The translations under genes were made by a program, and so were the position numbers. A stretch of DNA of 64,000 bases. Source: Telmatactis stephensoni (lineage: Eukaryota > Cnidaria > Anthozoa > Actiniaria > Isophelliidae). Where the stretch lies: the NCBI GenBank assembly GCA_029948255.1, contig JALIZF010001337.1, positions 124,001 to 188,000 of the forward strand. Direction: 5' to 3'. Below the pieces are notes generated by a model. That model was not told the origin of the DNA and did not search any database. It saw only the letters and a list, made by a program, of their open reading frames with translations. Below are positions 35,700-64,000 of the stretch, piece by piece; within the stretch, counting starts at the first letter, position 1; the number at the start of each line of letters is the position of its first letter.

Positions 35700-36810
35700 T
35701 GCCCGTCATGTGCTCTCAGCCATACAGTATTCTATTGAAAATTTGTCATTACGCTGAGAAAAAATGTTCACGAGAGCGGATATGACGTCTATTGCAAACA
35801 GGCAATTAAGAAAGATATTAACGGGTCGCGCGTGACCATTTCTCGCAGGATACATTTTCTCGATTTTCTTCAAACCTATAACTGTGCAGCAGGTTTTCCA
35901 AACGTTATTTCGCTAGTTGTCCTTAACTCTGCAGCATAAAAATTATTTCAGCATGAATTAAACTGGCGGCGACCGCGCATTTTCACAGCCAGAGGTCACG
36001 TGACTACTTAATGTTGCTCTTTTTAGAACTAAATTGTCAAGTATCATGTACCCATGGCAAGTGACCTATTTCCATTTCCATGTTATCAATTAAGAGAGAG
36101 AGTGTATGACTTCATATTTTATATTCTCGAAAAGATCCGTGAAACAGACAGCAGTGTTAGTTCGCCAGCCCTTGCATGGGGATTTTTAGTTTCCTGTTTT
36201 GTTCCACATGATGTTTAGTTGTCGAGATAATAGAGGTTCTGTCTAGCCCTAAGTGGTAGCTTTGCTTCATTGCTTCTTGTTTTCAAGTCACAGTGTTTTG
36301 ATTGCTTTGAAATCAACCCTCCCGGCCATGCTGGGTCAAGGCAGTCATCTCTCTGCTAGCTTGTCGTGGTTTGCTAGCCCGGCGCTATACGCTGTTGTTC
36401 CAGCTAGCCTTATGTTTCATTACTCTAAGAAAACTAGATATTCCTTAGTTCTTATTCTGCTTGGCGAACTGTTAAAATTGCACTTGTTTGGGTGGACTGG
36501 ACGGGACACCCGTCATGTTGAGTGAAGAGGTGATGGCCTACACGACCCATTAAAGACGTGTAGAGCAAATCGATGGAAAGGCATGAAGGGGTAAATAACA
36601 CTATTACCATAGCCTTCATGGGACCCAAAAGATTTTCTTTTTTATGAAGTGTCATGATAATTCCCCCTTTTGCCGTGAGGAATAGCAAAAAGCTAAGAAT
36701 AGCTTTTGCGAATATCAAGTGGAAGTGAAGGGGAAAATTGACTTCCAGGATACGTTTATTTTGGTGCTTTTATTTATTTTCTCTACTTGCTTTCTCTTTT
36801 CGCTGGCTAG
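35700..36810. other. Intergenic, nothing recognised
   Basis: No splice-bounded exon, domain or repeat boundary is visible; frames are under 95 codons. Confidence 0.45.
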
Positions 36811-36818
36811 AAGGAGCA

Positions 36819-36886
36819 AGGATCGATGGCACAGTTGGTTAGTGCGTAGCCTTCAGTGCGAGAGGTCCCGAGTTCGATTCCCAGTC
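36819..36886 (+). mobile_element. tRNA-derived SINE head
   Basis: An A box TGGCACAGTTGG (36827-36838) and a B box GAGTTCGATTCC (36870-36881) are spaced as in a tRNA. The ends do not pair into an acceptor stem, so it is read as a SINE head or tRNA pseudogene. Confidence 0.65.
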
Positions 36887-37845
36887 CTGTCTTCACATCC
36901 TTGTTTCAACTTGTTTCCTTTCCGTGTAGCTCTAATTAGCTTTATAGATATACCCGTGAAACGAAGCACAGATATGGAGAAAAGGTAAAATGTGCGCACC
37001 ATCGGCCTCAAGTTTTATTATATAGTCAGAAAATGACTATTTTGAGTCTACCGGTGTAAAGTAAGAAGTCTTTGTTAATGCGATGATTTTGGTTTTTTTT
37101 AGCAGTCTTGAGTGTATCTATGGTCATTTCACCAATCAATAGTGTGGCTGCTCGATCATATAGAAAAGGAAAGAAAGCTAGTAAACTTGATACCAAATAT
37201 GCAAACCGTCGATTTTGAAATAAAGTTTCTTGCGTGTTAAAGATCTCATTGAATCATTAAGTGCTCAGAACAAAAAGATGACTGAACCGAACCAAAGTCA
37301 TTAGAGTTGCATCTTTTGGGTTTTCTCACTGGATGTTTAAAACGAAATTTTGTATGAAAACACTTACAGTTATGCAAGAGATACAAACAAATTTCGATTT
37401 TTGAAAATTCGTATCTCCTTGATTTTTTAAATATCCTTCAAACTTCACAGTTTTACTGATTTTGATATGCTCTTTCCAGCCATGGTAATTGGTTTTAAGT
37501 TTGGGAACTTTTGGAATTACATGAAAAAGCCGTTAGTATGAAATGACTGACATTTGCACGTATAAGATTGCAGAATACGTCTTGGTAACATTCATATTCG
37601 GATTTAGCATGAAAATTAGTTTAGAATAGTTATGTTACCAGCCTCTACCCCAAAATGCCTTCTGCACTTTTTGCAATCGACTTCAGTTTCAGTTTTGCGC
37701 CTTGTCTAGCTATTTTGAGGATATGTAGCCCAGAGTTATTGGGCTCCTGCTATGTGTGGGTGAGTTTGCTTGTATGTTTATCGGTAACTGTGGTATGGAT
37801 GGTCCTATCTCAGCAAGATGTGCTTCATATGTCAAACATCTAATT

Positions 37846-38247
37846 CCGGGTGGGGGACTCCGTTCGTAAATGGACGGGGATACGATGCTCGTCGTACCTT
37901 TTAGGAGTCAAAATCTGCAATCTGGTACCTTTTTGGGTGTCTCAGACTTAAGTGGACTACGAGAGACATATAGCTGGTACCTTTAAGGGACTGTTTTGGG
38001 ATAAATAAACTACCTAAAATAAGCATGAAAGGGACGATTTCGATGATCTGAATTGATCTTTAAAGCACATCGATAACAAATGTTTCATTACTTTAATTCT
38101 TTATTGTTGTTTTTGAATTGGTACCTTTTAGGGGTAGAAATGAATTGTTGCCACTCCCACTCAGGTACCTTTTAGGGGTCATTTTTAAAATTTCCGACGA
38201 GCATGCCCGTCCTCTTATATATAGGAGTCCCCCCCTCCCCCCCCCGG
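37846..38247. mobile_element. CCGG-ended element with 8-9-bp target duplication
   Basis: The element begins CCGGGTGGGGGACTCC and ends GGAGTCCCCCCCTCC…CCGG. It is flanked by CATCTAATT (37837-37845) and CATCTAATG (38248-38256), an 8-of-9 match. It carries repeated TACCTTTTAGG motifs inside and encodes nothing. The length of the duplication would suit a hAT- or Mutator-like transposase. Confidence 0.7.
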
Positions 38248-38485
38248 CATCTAATGTAAAATAAGGATGTTCTGCTGTGAAAAGATTTCTCATATTATTC
38301 ATTGACAAAAATCATCTTGTACAGCGGCTTTACCCAAAATGTTGTCATGGAAACCAATACCCAAACTGCCGAAAACCAAGATGGCGGTCAGTTTGACACG
38401 AAAAACATAGCAGATAAAATTCCAAAGTTTTAGGATTTCAAGGCTTAGATTTTGTTGAAAACCATACAATTAGAATATTGGAATA

Positions 38486-56873
<18,388 letters not shown>

Positions 56874-56993
56874 ATTAGGGATTGCCAACAATGAATTTTT
56901 CGTTTTTAGTTGTGTAAATACTGGCTGCTGTATTTTTGCATGATTGTATAATTAAGAATAAAATACTCAATCTAAAAACAGGCTTTTTAACTC

Positions 56994-57158
56994 GCCAATA
57001 GTACAGTTGCGAGATATGCTTCACCTGCCACATACAAAGAACGAGGCTACGTGCTAAAACTTTTGTCTTGTTACAAATGACTGAGCTTCATGCGCGTAGC
57101 CTCGTCTTGATACTTTTGTATGTGGCAAGTGAAGTGTAACTCAGAAGTCGGCTATTGG
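56994..57158. mobile_element. Repeat family C, copy 1 (palindromic MITE)
   Basis: Termini CCAATAG and CTATTGG, with internal inverted segments such as ACGAGGCTACGTGC and GCGTAGCCTCGT, span 165 bp. It closely matches the copy at 61213-61388. It begins about 30 bp past the DRC11 poly(A) signal. Confidence 0.75.
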
Positions 57159-57360
57159 TGTGGCTCATAAACGATTAATTTGTTAATTAAAAATATTTAT
57201 ATAACCTACAACAAGTAACGTCAATAAACACCACAGGGACCTATTCACTCCAAAGGCATACACCAACCTGTCCATACCAACAGTCTCCTAGTTATGCTAT
57301 CCCATCTACATTGATCTCAACATCTCTCTTGACATCCACCCTTTCACCACGACATGACGA

Positions 57361-57730
57361 ACAACCCGTCAATGCAATGGACAAAATGGCGCACAAAGCA
57401 ACAAAAGACAAAATGACGCACAAAACATGGCGTGCAAAGCATCAATGTACAAAATGATACGCAAAGCATTAATGTACAAAATGACGCACAAAACATGACG
57501 CACAAAGCATTAATGTACAAAATGACGCACAAAACATGACGCACAAAGCATCAATGTACAAAATGACGCACAAAACATGACGCACAAAGCATTAATGTAC
57601 AAAATGACGCACAAAACATGACGCACAAAGCATCAATGTACAAAATGACGCACAAAACATGACGCACAAAGCATCAATGTACAAAATGACGCACGAAGCA
57701 ACAATGGATAAAATGACGCACAAAGCATCA
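57361..57730. repeat. 41-bp minisatellite
   Basis: Repeated units containing ACAAAATGACGCACAAAACA and TGACGCACAAAGCATCAATG. The same units resume at 58446-58530 after repeat A copy 2, so the array is split by that insertion. Confidence 0.93.
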
Positions 57731-57733
57731 GTT

Positions 57734-58440
57734 TAACAAATAGATCAGGCGTAGCTATGTTCTGTACTCTGACGGCGAGTGATTTCTATAGCTTTTTAAG
57801 TGTTCTATAGCTTATCGGTAAAAAATGGTTCTGACGGGTAAAAACACTTCTGGTCATCGTCTTCCACAGCAATGTTAATTCAAATCTTTGTTTCCAAGAG
57901 TCGTAGGTATATTGAAAGAGTCTTTGACTCAAATTTAAGTACCTCCTTGCTTTTACAACGCTAGCTGAGTGAAGCCACTGTCAGTTCGTCCTCGACAAAC
58001 ATCCAAAATACTCGACCGAAAACTAAAGCTCAAAAATTGTATTTTACATGAGTTTCAAAAGTTTTGCCTTGAAACCAACATTTACATTTGCTGTCTTCAG
58101 TTTTTCCGTGTTATTTGCGTAAAAGTCAACTTAAAAGCAAAGAGGTTTGCTTTCCTTTCATCACATTGCCTTTTCCCGCCGTTCAGGTGTACGAACAGAA
58201 AATGGCGGGAATTTTCCCAGACTTGTTTTGACTTGGTCGCGAGGGATTGCACAATAAAGGGATAGATTTTCTTGTGTTTATAAAGTTTTTGCTTATTTTA
58301 CAAATGAAATACGCTGAAAGGACTCAAAACAAACATTGTGAGTACAAGATTTTGATCTTGTGACGTCACCTCTATTATCTGTACTCTGATAAAGTATGGC
58401 TAATTGACCAATCAGATCGCGTGCTCGTAAAATTCTATTA
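57734..58440. mobile_element. Repeat family A, copy 2
   Basis: It matches 41268-42760 in order and strand (see that entry) and is shorter inside. Minisatellite units occur on both sides, so it inserted into the array or the array expanded across it. No coding capacity. Confidence 0.7.
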
Positions 58441-58445
58441 TATAA

Positions 58446-58530
58446 AGACAAAATGACGCATAGAGCATCGATCAATGTACAAAATGACGCACAAAACATG
58501 GCGCGCAAAGCATCAATGTACAAAATGACA
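58446..58530. repeat. Right-hand remnant of the 41-bp minisatellite
   Basis: About two units (GACAAAATGACGCATAGAGC, then TGTACAAAATGACGCACAAA) continue the array interrupted at 57734. Confidence 0.85.
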
Positions 58531-58829
58531 TGCGTGCGTCATTTTGATGACGTCACTGTGCGTACGTACTGTAATTACACCAGCCGGTTCTCGACCAGGT
58601 AAATGCAACGCCTTAGTAAATTTGGGCCAAAAGAGAACAGACAACTGCCGAGACTGTTTATTGATGGTAATGGAAAATCCTTTAGATTGTTCTCCTATCA
58701 AAGATAGTAATATTAATAACTGTTTATTTAAGTGTCCAATGTGTTACATTACCTAATCACACACTTCCACTATACCCGGGACCACTACATTCTAATATTC
58801 TATGCATACAAATCTCAGCTCACTAAGCT

Positions 58830-58915
58830 TCACTAGTTTGTTTTTACTGAGGGGGAAAAACTGGATGATCCAGAAAAAAAACCCTCGAAGCAAGGCAGAC
58901 AGCAAACTAACCACC
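58830..58915 (-). mobile_element. SINE body fragment, inverted
   Basis: The complement of GAAAAACTGGATGATCC and ACCCTCGAAGCAAGG resembles the body and tail of the SINE at 54745-54900. The tRNA-like head is not visible. Confidence 0.45.
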
Positions 58916-59398
58916 ATTTAAGGTTTCTCATCAAGTGATTTATTGCGCCAAACTTCCTTTTATACATCTTTTTCGTTAAAGACATGATATCACGACCTGA
59001 ACGTACAGCAACCCTTGGTCCTTTCTCCTCACAAACGGCTACATTTTAACGTCCCATAAGTGAACACTATTACCGAGCGGTCCGCTTACGGGAGGTTCAG
59101 TTGTATTTCTAAAGCGACAAGCACTTCATCTACTTACAACCTTGTTAGCGAAACTTCAGCTCCGCGAAAGAAACATGTTAATTCTTGTACAAATTGTTTT
59201 CATTGCCCAGAACCCATGTATTAAAACCAAAAACAACTTTTTAAATATCTGTGAATAAAATAACCGAAAACTATGACACATTTTGGTGAAAAAGCGAGAA
59301 AAGTAAGTAAAATTTTCTTGAGCGCGCGCAGAAAGTTTTTTTTCTTCGCAAAAAATAGTTAGAATCGCGATAAAGAGCTAAACGCGATTTTAAGACGT
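58916..59398. other. Intergenic, nothing recognised
   Basis: Between the SINE fragment and the hairpin at 59399 there is no supported feature. Confidence 0.45.
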
Positions 59399-59509
59399 CA
59401 TTATCGGTTTATAATGACGGCTATTTGGGAGAAAATATATTCGGTATTGGTAGAGTCTGCGCAACTCCGCCAATACCCAATATATTTTCTCCCAACTAGA
59501 CCGATAATG
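59399..59509. mobile_element. Palindromic hairpin element
   Basis: CATTATCGGT at the left edge pairs with ACCGATAATG at the right edge. Internal arms TTGGGAGAAAATATATTCGG and CAATATATTTTCTCCCAA also pair, leaving a short loop around 59455-59465. Confidence 0.7.
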
Positions 59510-59807
59510 CAGTCTCAATTATAGTATTATGATCTCGTCAAAACACAACTACATGACTCAAAAAAGAAACTTTTTATTGGTCTTTGATCAACAAAAAATG
59601 CGTATGATTTGAGGTCGATACCTGTCGTCAAAAAGTACTATATTTAGTGTTTTTGAAACCCGAGAGATATGATTGTGTTTATCATTTCCTAAAGTGTGCT
59701 TACACCTTGTCCATTATTCAAGTATTTTCATTGCCATATTTGGGTAATCCATATGTTGCTATATGTTTCCTTATATGGTTATTGATCCTAGAAAGATGCT
59801 GACCATA

Positions 59808-62539
59808 TTAGGCCAGCATACCCTTGACGCCTTTCGCAATACAACTAGCAGAGATACCAAACATTTCTAGCAAAACATTGGGCGGGCCACTTTGTGGAAC
59901 ACGAGGAACAGCAAGGCGATGGACACGAATGGAGCCTGTCTCGGCAACAGCAGCGCAGACTGCTTCACCAATACCACCTGAGAAGAAAAAGTTTTTGGTT
60001 AGAGAATATGAAGATAATATTCTTACAGAACCGACGTAACGTGACGTGAGATTCCCGAATCAATTATGTCTCCTAAGAGGTTCCACTAAGCCAACTTCTC
60101 GGTCAAAATAAAATATTTCCTCACTCAACGGATTACTAGTCCATACAGACCTTCTTTATGGTGTCTAGATGGACCATCATTCATTCACATACACATGTAC
60201 CTTCATAATAATGATCCTCAACAGTAAGAATTCTACCGCCCACTGCTTTTCCATGTTCAATCAAAGCCTGCTGGTCAATTGGTTTAATAGTAAACAAATC
60301 CATCACTCTGATGTGAATGTCTTCTTTAGCCAGCTCTTTAGCAGCTGTAATAGCCTCGTGGAGTGTGACACCACCACCAACAACTAACACTTGATCACTG
60401 GCACTTTGGCGTAATACCTACAGGTACAAAACATGTCAAACTATCTGATACGTATGTCTGACTAAGATTCAACCCAAGTGGGACAATGCTAAATAAATAC
60501 TGGTGATCGTTAAAATTTAACACTTTAGTCAAAACAGGGCCGTAGTAACGCCTAAAGACAACGCACATAAACGACCATAGCAAATAATGTGGAATTCTAC
60601 GGGTTTTTGCTCAACTATGGAATTACCTTCCACACAATTTGCATGTGAAGACTGAGCGACACCAGGACAACATAACCAGTGAACTGACACTACGCGTGCT
60701 ACTTACAAAACATCTGTAGCTGAATTCGACGCGTTGCTCCGCATTCGGGCTATTTCTAAACCTCGAATTCAGCGCGCGTTCAACGCAAGGGAAATATCTA
60801 TTTTTCAGCGCGAGCTCAAGTAGCTGCTGTTCTAAAAATAGAACAAATGCGCGACATATCACGTGACACGTGCATCTCAGTTGGCTGGTGATTTCCTACC
60901 TTAGCCTTGCCAATCTCAAATGTTTCATCATTGTTATACAAAACTGCAGTAGCTGGTCGAGAAGAACGAATGAACGTCATGTATTTTGTATTTGCAGCCA
61001 GTTCAACTGCACGTTCACATGACACAGCATCAGAAGGGTAGAATACTGTACTGTTAGGAATGGCACGAAACATTGCGATGTCTTCAAGGGCCATTTGAGA
61101 TGCACCATCCTCTCCTACAAGACGTTAATACAGACACAAATAGTACTGCCAATTAGTATGGCCAATGATGGAAAAAAGAAAAGTTGGTGGTTGGCAGTGG
61201 GGCTTTGTCCCTGGCCAATAGTCCAGTTTCGAGATATGCTTCACCTGCTACATACAAAGGACTCAAAACGAGGCTACGTGCTAAAACTTTTGTCTTGTTT
61301 ACGAATGACTGAGCTTTATGCACGTAGCCTCGCCTTGATACTCTTGTACGTGGCAAGTGAAGAGTGACTCGGAAGTCCGCTATTAGTATGACAGGTGATG
61401 GGAAAAAGAACAAGTAATGGGTTTTCAATATAATTCGAAACACAATCTACATGTCCTTTCACAAATATACAATCTACGTTGACAGGAGAGCAATCAGTAC
61501 AGTTCAACCACAAAGATCAATGCAATGGATACCTACCAATTGAACATCCAACATGAGAACCACAGAAGTTGACAGCAGAATGTGAAATTCCTGCCATACG
61601 AATTTGATCATAGCCACGTGACAAGAAGCAAGCAAAGGTACTTGCAAAGGGAATGGTGCGACCACGTGTAGCACACCCAACAGCCACGCCCACCATATTC
61701 TGTTCAGCAATGAAACACTCCACAAAGCGATCAGGGAAAGCCTTCTTGAAGGTCTGTGAGAATGTTGAATTCTTGACATCACAGTCAAGAGCCACAACTC
61801 GATCACAAGTCTCACCAATTTTAGTTAATGCAGTACCATAAGCATTGCGGGTTGCAACCTGGAGTGAAATGTCATTTGTACATGATCTGTTGTTCAGATA
61901 GTGTCTGTCCAGTCTCGACAGGAAAAGTTTCTCAACAAAATTAAGTTTTTGATAGAATACTGTCTGGTTAGTTAGCACACAGGAACATCTATCATTTGAA
62001 GTAAGATAAAGAGATTTATGGGTGGGTGGGTGGGGGGTTGGCTGGGTGCAGGGTGGGTGGGTGGGGAGATATAGCCCCCCTATGCAGCTAGAAAGATGGG
62101 TGTCACTGAGTAAGTAATTCAAGGGAATTACAAAAATCTAAATCAGACTGTTGTTTTCCTCTTACATTTTTACACAGACAGACTTGCGATTTGATTTGAT
62201 TTCACACAAACACTGGAAAAAGTGACCTGATTGATTTGACCAGGTCACCCCATGTTAGTCTGCAAATAAGTAAATGTTTCACAAACTAAACGAGTGTATG
62301 ACTGAAAGTTGGTCAAGGAACAGACAGGCAGTGTAGAGAACTCACCTTGTCACCCAGTTTATAGTTTGGTGGTTGTGATAGTTTCACTTCTGTATCACAA
62401 ATTGCAGGAACATCATCAACAACAATGCCAGGTCTAAGGTCATGGGAAGGGCTGCTAATCTGGTTCTGTATATGTGCTATGATATCATTGGCTCTATCAC
62501 CCATTGCTTTCCCATGGAAATTCTCAAGATCTTCAACAC
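59808..62539 (-). CDS. TKT: Transketolase, C-terminal five exons (5' part outside window)
   Basis: Exons in transcript order: 62539-62346, 61858-61537, 61114-60900, 60417-60201, 59977-59808; all GT-AG with agreeing phases, about 371 residues to the TAA at 59808. The first visible residues ([12 protein letters not shown]) correspond to the linker before the pyrimidine-binding domain. The catalytic Glu that activates thiamine diphosphate is in [35 protein letters not shown] and NSTVFYPSD follow. The C-terminal domain has [13 protein letters not shown] and [17 protein letters not shown]. Transketolase moves two-carbon ketol units in the non-oxidative pentose phosphate pathway in the cytosol. The N-terminal diphosphate-binding domain lies beyond 64000, since no further exon is visible after 62539. 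A possible poly(A) signal lies at 59573-59578. The gene converges on DRC11. Confidence 0.95.
61213..61388. mobile_element. Repeat family C, copy 2 (palindromic MITE)
   Basis: About 85% similar by eye to 56994-57158, sharing GAGATATGCTTCACCTGC, ACGAGGCTACGTGCTAAAAC and TGGCAAGTGAAG. It lies in the transketolase intron between the exons at 61858-61537 and 61114-60900. Confidence 0.75.
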
Positions 62540-64000
62540 CTAAAAATAACACAAACAGCAACATTAACAAAATTACACAACTTGCTCTTAGGATTTCTTG
62601 ACAGCATGGGACAGGGCCACAGCAAGGCAAATTCTTTTGGGGGGCCCAGCTGGGGGGAAAACCAAAGGGTGCATAATAATTAACTATTAAGCTAAATTTG
62701 CTTTCAAAGGTATTTGTTGGAAACTTGAAGGGATTTTGAAGATTAAAAGGTTGAGGTTTGTAGGCGTAATCTTTCTTTTCTGGTGTACAGCAAATCATGG
62801 GTAAAGATGGGCAATTTCATTCTTGACTGAGGTGAAAATGACATGCTTGAACAACTTAAAAAGTATACTATGAAGCAAGGGAATTAACCCTTTCGCTCCT
62901 ACAGCGCCCAAAAGCGGCCGTAAAAATTCTACTCGTCTAAAAAATTACTTCTTCCTTAAAAAGGACAACTCAAACTCAACTTTGGTACGAAAGTAAACTC
63001 TAGTAAATGAGTTAAGCTTTGAAAATCAAACATTATGAAACAACTGGCGATTTCTGCAGAAATTCATCATTTCAAGGCAAGGAAAGGAAAAAATCACCAT
63101 TTTGGGCTCAATTTTCATCGTTGAAAATCACACATTTTGGACCTCAATTTTTCTCAACAAATTATCCTTTCCTGCACACGAAACAGCATTAACAACCAAA
63201 TTCAGTCCTAGTCTTGTGTTCTCATGGACTTTTTGGCCCTCTTTTCCTTTCACGGACACAGCTGCGGCTGATTCATTGTGGCCATTTTGCAAGCACGTGT
63301 TTTTGGACTTTTATGATCTAAATGCATTCTGGGTAATTCAGCTCCTACGCGACAGCCCCAGCCCTTCCCTCCATCTTTTAGAGTTTTTAGTCAAGTCTCG
63401 AGCCCCCTCCGAATTCTGCTCAAATTTCACGCTTGTTGTGTTCCTTAATCGTCACAACTCCCAAAAAATGCCATGGCAGGTCCGAGAAATTGCCCTTGGA
63501 CGAGCTTCAAAGCACACTTCGTGTTGGCGCCACTCAAAATTCACAGAGTCAAAGCTACGAGCCAAAATGCCTACGAAGTGTTACACCTTGACAAATGGCA
63601 AGTAAGCTCTCTGCTACTTCCAGGCTTAATGATGCCCAGCCAGTAGCAACCAAAGGCCAAAAATGGCTCGAAAATTCACAGAAATCCAAGTTTTCTGGAC
63701 TTTCAAATGCCACCATCACTTGACCAAAAACGCCACCACTTCAAACTGGTTTCAACTGGTTAACTTGAGCCCTCAATAGTACAAGACAGCAGAAGTTTCT
63801 ATGGTTACTCCAGTAAGCAGGTGAAAAAAATACACAAATCGATTATGACCTCAAAATCGCATTAAAAAATCCTCAAGAATCCCCAGTAGCGAAAGTGTTA
63901 ATAAAAGTGCGCACATTGGAATGCACGCAGAGATGCGCAGTAGCAAGGGTCCCAAACTACCTTAATATATAATATAATATATAACCTTTTAGTCTAGACA
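62540..64000. other. Transketolase intron, no exon seen
   Basis: No segment with flanking AC/CT (minus-strand) splice signals encodes recognisable transketolase sequence. The longest frame (63102-63605, plus strand, 167 codons) has no domain I recognise and no splice context, and is probably chance. Confidence 0.55.

Noticed and set aside
36819..36886. Functional tRNA gene
   Set aside because: The A and B boxes are good, but the acceptor ends do not pair and no clear anticodon stem forms, so a SINE head is more likely.
59824..60039. Plus-strand frame of 71 codons
   Set aside because: It is the antisense shadow of the last transketolase exon.
63102..63605. 167-codon plus-strand frame in the transketolase intron
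   Set aside because: It has no recognisable domain, no splice context and an unusual composition; chance is the simplest explanation without transcript evidence.

Overview
The window is nuclear DNA from an invertebrate animal, most likely an anthozoan cnidarian (stony coral or sea anemone). That placement is an inference from gene content and from the tRNA-derived SINE, foldback and minisatellite-rich texture; no marker fixes the species. Genes are split by many short introns with GT-AG boundaries, and the non-coding DNA is AT-rich and crowded with non-autonomous transposons and tandem repeats.

Layout from left to right. (1) 175-261 (+): last exon of a gene that begins left of the window. 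(2) 404-16063 (-): a 21-exon gene assembled here, with all splice phases agreeing, for a 724-residue protein with a beta-propeller-like front and a helical-repeat back. I cannot name its family. (3) 16299-22605 (+): a complete six-exon TARBP1, the SPOUT-type tRNA guanosine-2'-O-methyltransferase. It is head-to-head with gene 2 across a 235-bp interval that must hold both promoters. (4) 25870-26814 (-): an intronless class A GPCR. (5) 26815-38485: about 11.7 kb with no convincing gene, holding several MITEs, SINEs, a LINE tail and a family of about 70-bp motifs. (6) 38486-56873 (+): a complete 29-exon DRC11/IQCA1 (dynein regulatory complex AAA+ subunit), including one U12-type AT-initial intron. 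(7) 59808-62539 (-): the last five exons of transketolase; the 5' part lies beyond the right edge.

The genes do not form a pathway. TARBP1 modifies tRNA, DRC11 belongs to the axonemal nexin-dynein regulatory complex, transketolase serves the pentose phosphate pathway and the GPCR is a membrane receptor. The only functional coupling the layout suggests is the shared promoter interval of genes 2 and 3.

The most unusual DNA is in the introns and intergenic spaces. It includes a 1.7-kb foldback with mirror-image octamer arrays (13718-15421), a 1.24-kb foldback flanked by TTAA (48860-50098), a second TTAA-flanked element (9394-10358), two CCGG-ended elements with 8-9-bp target duplications (one nested inside an older repeat for which an empty-site copy exists in the same window), and several intronic minisatellites that run right up to splice acceptors.
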